Part shown: positions 60,404 to 64,000 of the stretch, one piece after another
Position numbering within the stretch: the first letter of the stretch is position 1
Layout: each line of letters begins with the position of its first letter
From: Larkinella arboricola
GTDB taxonomy: Bacteria; Bacteroidota; Bacteroidia; Cytophagales; Spirosomataceae
DNA length: 64,000 nucleotides
Direction: 5' to 3'
Assembly (NCBI RefSeq): GCF_003259745.1
Contig: NZ_QLMC01000004.1
Location: 558,001 to 622,000, forward strand
The notes under the pieces: model-generated
Databases searched by the model: none
What the model was told of the DNA's origin: nothing
The model's input: only the letters and a program-made list of their open reading frames with translations
Program-made: the position numbers and the translations under genes

Positions 60404-61120
60404 ATGCCAAAAATTGTCATTGCCATCGACGGCTATTCCAGCTGCGGAAAGAGCACGACGGCCAAACAGGTGGCAGCCCGACTCGGGTATGCCTATATCG
60501 ATACGGGGGCCATGTACCGGGCCGTTAGCTTGTTTTTGCTTCAAAACCACATTGCGCTGACCAATCCGAAAGCTGTTCAGGAAGCGCTCCATCATATTCA
60601 TATCAGCTTCAATTTCAACCCTAAAACAGGCCGCAACGAAACCTGCCTGAATAGTTTGAATATTGAAGAGGAAATCCGGAAAATGTATATTTCCGATATT
60701 GTCAGCGAGGTGAGCGCGATTCCGGAGGTGCGGTATGCCATGGTGGCCCAGCAGCAGAAAATGGGCCGCAAGCGGGGCGTCGTGATGGACGGCCGAGACA
60801 TCGGAACCAAGGTATTCCCGGACGCCGAGTTGAAAATCTTCATGACGGCCGATCCGGTAATCCGGGCGCAGCGCCGGCAAATTGAATTGCTGCAAAAAGG
60901 TGAAATGGTGGGACTGGATGAAATTCTTACCAACCTTAAAAAGCGGGATTTTATTGACAGTAACCGCTCCGAAGGGCCGCTCCGTAAAGCCGATGATGCC
61001 ATTGAACTCGACACCTCGTACATTACGCTGGACGAACAGGCCGACTGGGTGGTTCAACTGGCCGACGAGAAAATCGCTGAACTCCACCGCAAAGGGCATT
61101 TCAAAACACAGAATGCATGA
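60404..61120 (+). CDS. cmk: cytidylate kinase
   Basis: This 238-residue CMP/dCMP kinase has a P-loop IDGYSSCGKSTTAK near the N terminus, the substrate-binding LGYAYIDTGAMYRAVS, VMDGRDIGTKVFPDAELKIFMTADP, and RKADDAIELDTSYITLDEQ near the end. It makes CDP and dCDP for nucleic-acid and lipid synthesis in the cytoplasm. The TTG at 60389 is less likely than the ATG at 60404. Its stop overlaps the next start as ATGA. Confidence 0.96.
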   Translation: MPKIVIAIDGYSSCGKSTTAKQVAARLGYAYIDTGAMYRAVSLFLLQNHIALTNPKAVQEALHHIHISFNFNPKTGRNETCLNSLNIEEEIRKMYISDIVSEVSAIPEVRYAMVAQQQKMGRKRGVVMDGRDIGTKVFPDAELKIFMTADPVIRAQRRQIELLQKGEMVGLDEILTNLKKRDFIDSNRSEGPLRKADDAIELDTSYITLDEQADWVVQLADEKIAELHRKGHFKTQNA

Positions 61121-62193
61121 GTGCCGATTATCTGATTGTTGGCCAGGGAATTGCCGGTTCGGTATTGGCCTGGACGTTGCACCAGCGCGGTAAAAAAGTG
61201 GTGTTGGTGAATGCCCCACAGCGGCCCTCGGCGTCGCTGGTGGCTGCGGGAATCTTCAATCCGTTGACTGGCCGGAAACTCGTTCGCACCTGGAAGGCCG
61301 ACGAGTTATTTCCTTTCCTGACGGTTTTTTACGGCGAAATCGAAAAAAAACTCAACACTCATTTTTTGCATTTTACTAATATCTACCGGCCGTATCGCTC
61401 CGTTGAAGAGCAAAATACGTATATGGCCTTAACCGCCGATCCTTCCATTTATCAATACATTGCCGAACCGGTTGATAATCAACAATATGCTCCCTATGTT
61501 CAGAACCCGTACGGCGGTCTGGAAGTAACCGGGTCGGGGTGGGTGGATGTGCCGGTATTTCTACACGCAATTCAGGAGTTTTTTCGGCAAAGCGATCAGT
61601 ATATCGAAGCGGATTTTAATCATAATGAGTTAGTTATCAGTAGGGATAACGTAGTATGGCGGGGGCAGGCTTACGGAAAGCTGCTCTTTTGCGAAGGGCC
61701 GCACGCGAAGGATAATCCCCTGTTTGACTGGCTGCCGTATAATCCCGTGAAAGGGCAGGTGCTGGATGTCGTGATGGACAATTATCACGTCACCCATATC
61801 GTTAATCAGGGGATTTTTATAATGCCCGTTGAATCAAATCTTTACCGGGTTGGCGCCACCTACACCTGGCACGATCTGGATTGGCAAACAACCGAGGACG
61901 GAAAAGCGTTTTTAGAGCAGAAATTACAGGCGGTGCTGAAAGTTCCGTACCGGATTATCGGGCAACGGGCCGGGATTCGTCCGGCGACCAAAGACCGACG
62001 GCCTTTGATGGGTTTGCATCCGGCTCATCCAGCAATCGGAATTTTCAACGGGTTGGGTACCAAGGGTGTATCTCTGGCTCCTTTTTGGGCGGATCGATTT
62101 GCTGACTTTCTGGAAGACCACAAAGAATTAGACCCGGAGGTTAATATTGAGCGTACCTTTTCGTTATATTACAGTGGAAAAAATCCTGTCTAA
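61117..62193 (+). CDS. FAD-dependent oxidoreductase (DAO family)
   Basis: This 358-residue DAO-fold protein has the FAD-binding GxGxxG in YLIVGQGIAGSVLAWTLHQRGKKVVLV at the N terminus and the C-terminal FAD-contact region GIRPATKDRRPLMGLHPAHPAIGIFNGLGTKGVSLAPFWA. This version is common in Bacteroidota and close to glycine/D-amino-acid oxidase-type proteins, but the substrate is not known. It overlaps cmk by four bases, so the two are translated together. Confidence 0.85.
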   Translation: MSADYLIVGQGIAGSVLAWTLHQRGKKVVLVNAPQRPSASLVAAGIFNPLTGRKLVRTWKADELFPFLTVFYGEIEKKLNTHFLHFTNIYRPYRSVEEQNTYMALTADPSIYQYIAEPVDNQQYAPYVQNPYGGLEVTGSGWVDVPVFLHAIQEFFRQSDQYIEADFNHNELVISRDNVVWRGQAYGKLLFCEGPHAKDNPLFDWLPYNPVKGQVLDVVMDNYHVTHIVNQGIFIMPVESNLYRVGATYTWHDLDWQTTEDGKAFLEQKLQAVLKVPYRIIGQRAGIRPATKDRRPLMGLHPAHPAIGIFNGLGTKGVSLAPFWADRFADFLEDHKELDPEVNIERTFSLYYSGKNPV

Positions 62194-62274
62194 CGTTTGA
62201 CAATCCTGGCCCGGATGCCAGTTGACAAAATAAGCCAGACGGCAGGCCGAAACAATCCTTAATATAGTGTTATT

Positions 62275-64000
62275 ATGAGTAAGCAATTTATACTGTGTAT
62301 TGCCGGATTGTTGCTGGTTGCGAGTGGAGCCGTTGCCCAGAATTATCCATCGCAGGAGCAGTTTGGACGAAACCGCATTCAGTACCGCAAGTTTGATTGG
62401 AAAGTAATTAAAACTTCCAATTTTGAAATTTACTTTTATCAGGAAGGCAATCAGATTGCAAACCTGACGGCCCAATACGCCGAAACGGATTTCGACCGGA
62501 TTACCGAAATTCTGGGTTATACGCCTTACAACCGCATCAAGGTTTTTATTTACAATTCTCCGCAGGAATTAGCCCAGAGCAACATCGGTCTGAGTGCTCC
62601 CAGCGGAACCAACTACAAAGAACTGAGCCTGTCCAAATCCCGGCTGGAACTGGCTTTTACGGGCGATCAGATTAGTTTTCGTAAGCAATTGATTCGGGAG
62701 GTGTCGATGCTGTTTGTGTACGACATGCTGTACGGCGGTAGCCTGAAAGATGCCTTGCAAAGCTCGCTGCTGCTGTCGCTGCCCGAATGGTATATGCCTG
62801 GTATTGCCTCGTACATTGCGGAGGGCTGGAGCGTCGAGATGGACGATTACATGCGCGATGTGGCGCTGACACGTCCTGTTCGCAAACCGTCTACGCTCGT
62901 AGGTGACGAAGCCCGGTATGTAGGCCATTCCATCTGGAATTACATTGCCGAACGGTATGGCAAAGACAACATTTCCAATATTCTGAACCTTACCCGGATT
63001 ATCCGGAATGAACAAAGCAGCATTGCCAGCACGCTGGGCGTTCCGTACTCCCGGTTTCTGCGCGAATGGCGCGACTATTATGCGTCGATGGCAAAACCGG
63101 TTGTTGATGCCTACAAACCCGGTGAAGACACGTTCCAGCAGACTATATCAACCCTGAAAGAACCGGCACAGCTCACCAGTCTGAAACTCAGCCCCGACCA
63201 GAACCATTACGCCTATGCAACGGTCTGGCGCGGCAAATTTGAAGTAACGCTGGTCAATACACAGACGCAGAAAAAGCAGGTTATTCGGAAAGGGGGCTAT
63301 AAGCAGGAAGAATCACCCGTAAAAATGGCGACTCCGCTGGTGACTTTCCAGCGGGACAACCTGCTGGTATTGACCGAAGAACGCGGTCAGACGTTCCTGT
63401 ATGTATACAGTAATCTGGCTCAGAAACCGAAGCTCAAGCAACGCATGGTGGTGCGGGGTGTGAATCAGGTAACCGATATGGATGCCTCCGACGATGGGGC
63501 CAGTTTGGTGTTTAGTGCCGACCGCCGGGGCCAGAGCGATCTGTACCTGTTCAGCATGGGGCGCGGAACCGTTCAGCAGTTGACCAACGATTTGTACGAT
63601 GATCTGTATCCGCAGTTTGTGGGTCGTTCGCGGCAGATTGTTTTTTCGTCCAACCGCCACATCGACTCGTTGGGTGTTGATAAAGGAACTTACAAAACCA
63701 TTCGCAATCAGCTTAGTCTGTTTTTGCACGACGGAACGCCCCGTGCCGAAGCCGTTACCCGGCTGACCGATTCGCTGAGTACGGCCATGCGCCCGGTTGC
63801 GGGTACTGAAAATACCGTATATTTCCTCGATGATGCCAGTGGGGTGCGTAACCTGGCCCGGCTGGATGTGGAGAATAAAACCAAAGCTTATGTTACCGGT
63901 TTAAGTCAGAACATTCGCCGGTATGACCTCAATCCAACTTCCGGCGCGATTGTATACAGCCAGTTGAAAAACGGAAACGAAGTGATTGGGTTTCGGGGCC
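62275..64000 (+). CDS. PD40/TolB-like protein with degenerate peptidase MA domain (5' part)
   Basis: This open frame runs off the right edge, with at least 575 residues. It has a signal peptide (MSKQFILCIAGLLLVASGAVAQ) and then a region like the gluzincin peptidase-MA domain (IKTSNFEIYFYQEGNQIA...RIKVFIYNSPQEL). The zinc motif HExxH is replaced by REVSM at residues 141-145, and the later WxxEG by WYMPG, so it cannot bind zinc as the active family does. From about residue 290 a WD40/TolB-like propeller begins (TSLKLSPDQNHYAYATVWRG, DMDASDDGASLVFSADRRGQSDLYLFSMG). It is probably exported and non-catalytic. Confidence 0.8.
   Translation, partial: MSKQFILCIAGLLLVASGAVAQNYPSQEQFGRNRIQYRKFDWKVIKTSNFEIYFYQEGNQIANLTAQYAETDFDRITEILGYTPYNRIKVFIYNSPQELAQSNIGLSAPSGTNYKELSLSKSRLELAFTGDQISFRKQLIREVSMLFVYDMLYGGSLKDALQSSLLLSLPEWYMPGIASYIAEGWSVEMDDYMRDVALTRPVRKPSTLVGDEARYVGHSIWNYIAERYGKDNISNILNLTRIIRNEQSSIASTLGVPYSRFLREWRDYYASMAKPVVDAYKPGEDTFQQTISTLKEPAQLTSLKLSPDQNHYAYATVWRGKFEVTLVNTQTQKKQVIRKGGYKQEESPVKMATPLVTFQRDNLLVLTEERGQTFLYVYSNLAQKPKLKQRMVVRGVNQVTDMDASDDGASLVFSADRRGQSDLYLFSMGRGTVQQLTNDLYDDLYPQFVGRSRQIVFSSNRHIDSLGVDKGTYKTIRNQLSLFLHDGTPRAEAVTRLTDSLSTAMRPVAGTENTVYFLDDASGVRNLARLDVENKTKAYVTGLSQNIRRYDLNPTSGAIVYSQLKNGNEVIGFRG

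Overview
This 64 kb window looks like chromosome of a Bacteroidota bacterium in the order Cytophagales, most likely a Spirosoma/Larkinella-type member of the Spirosomataceae. The evidence is two SusC/SusD pairs, a fused CcoN-CcoO cbb3 oxidase subunit, Bacteroidota-type promoters (TTG about 19-20 bases before TAnnTTTG), many FG-GAP/VCBS proteins, and little sign of Shine-Dalgarno sequences. The genus is an inference; no rRNA or tRNA gene is present to test it. I saw no insertion sequence, prophage or CRISPR array.

Layout. 1-837 is the 3' end of a GH13 glucan-active enzyme with an apparent frameshift. 844-1743 is a bestrophin-like channel. 2187-8378 (minus strand) is a complete high-affinity cbb3 oxidase operon, ccoS-ccoNO-ccoQ-ccoP-ccoG-ccoH plus a SafE/TauE-like membrane protein. 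8565-9903 holds a fatty-acid desaturase and a mazEF toxin-antitoxin pair. 10138-17649 holds an outer-membrane barrel protein, the copper P-type ATPase ccoI, a divergent anaerobic hemN and a small lipoprotein; a near-FNR palindrome lies between ccoI and hemN. 17665-26657 is mostly housekeeping: GNAT, MerR/TipAS, esterase, S9 peptidase, rarA, an ECF sigma factor and adenine deaminase.

26782-59754 reads as one large fucose/fucoside utilization region. It contains a UxaA-family dehydratase and an SDR, two SusCD pairs, FG-GAP/VCBS proteins, a PAP2/haloperoxidase-like protein, a GH29 alpha-L-fucosidase, a large esterase, a fumarylacetoacetase-family hydrolase, a lactonase, a second SDR, a FucP transporter, a mutarotase, an EEP-family protein, and lutA, lutB and lutC. 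Together they spell the non-phosphorylative route: fucosides are bound and cleaved, L-fucose is imported, equilibrated, oxidized to the lactone, opened to fuconate, dehydrated, oxidized and cleaved to pyruvate and lactate, and LutABC oxidizes the lactate. 59760-64000 holds a GNAT, cmk, a FAD oxidoreductase and the 5' part of a PD40 protein with a degenerate metallopeptidase domain.

The most unusual signal is a family of AT-rich degenerate tandem repeats with a 7-base period (and a sister form with an 8-base period), arranged as inverted arms. They fill intergenic gaps inside operons almost exactly from stop codon to start codon. One pair flanks a four-helix-bundle (S23-type) gene lodged between two fucose genes; two gene-less copies lie in the cco and fucose operons; one copy supplies the last codons of fucP; and a related piece appears in frame inside ccoG. 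They look like a small mobile or expandable element family that I cannot match to a named class.
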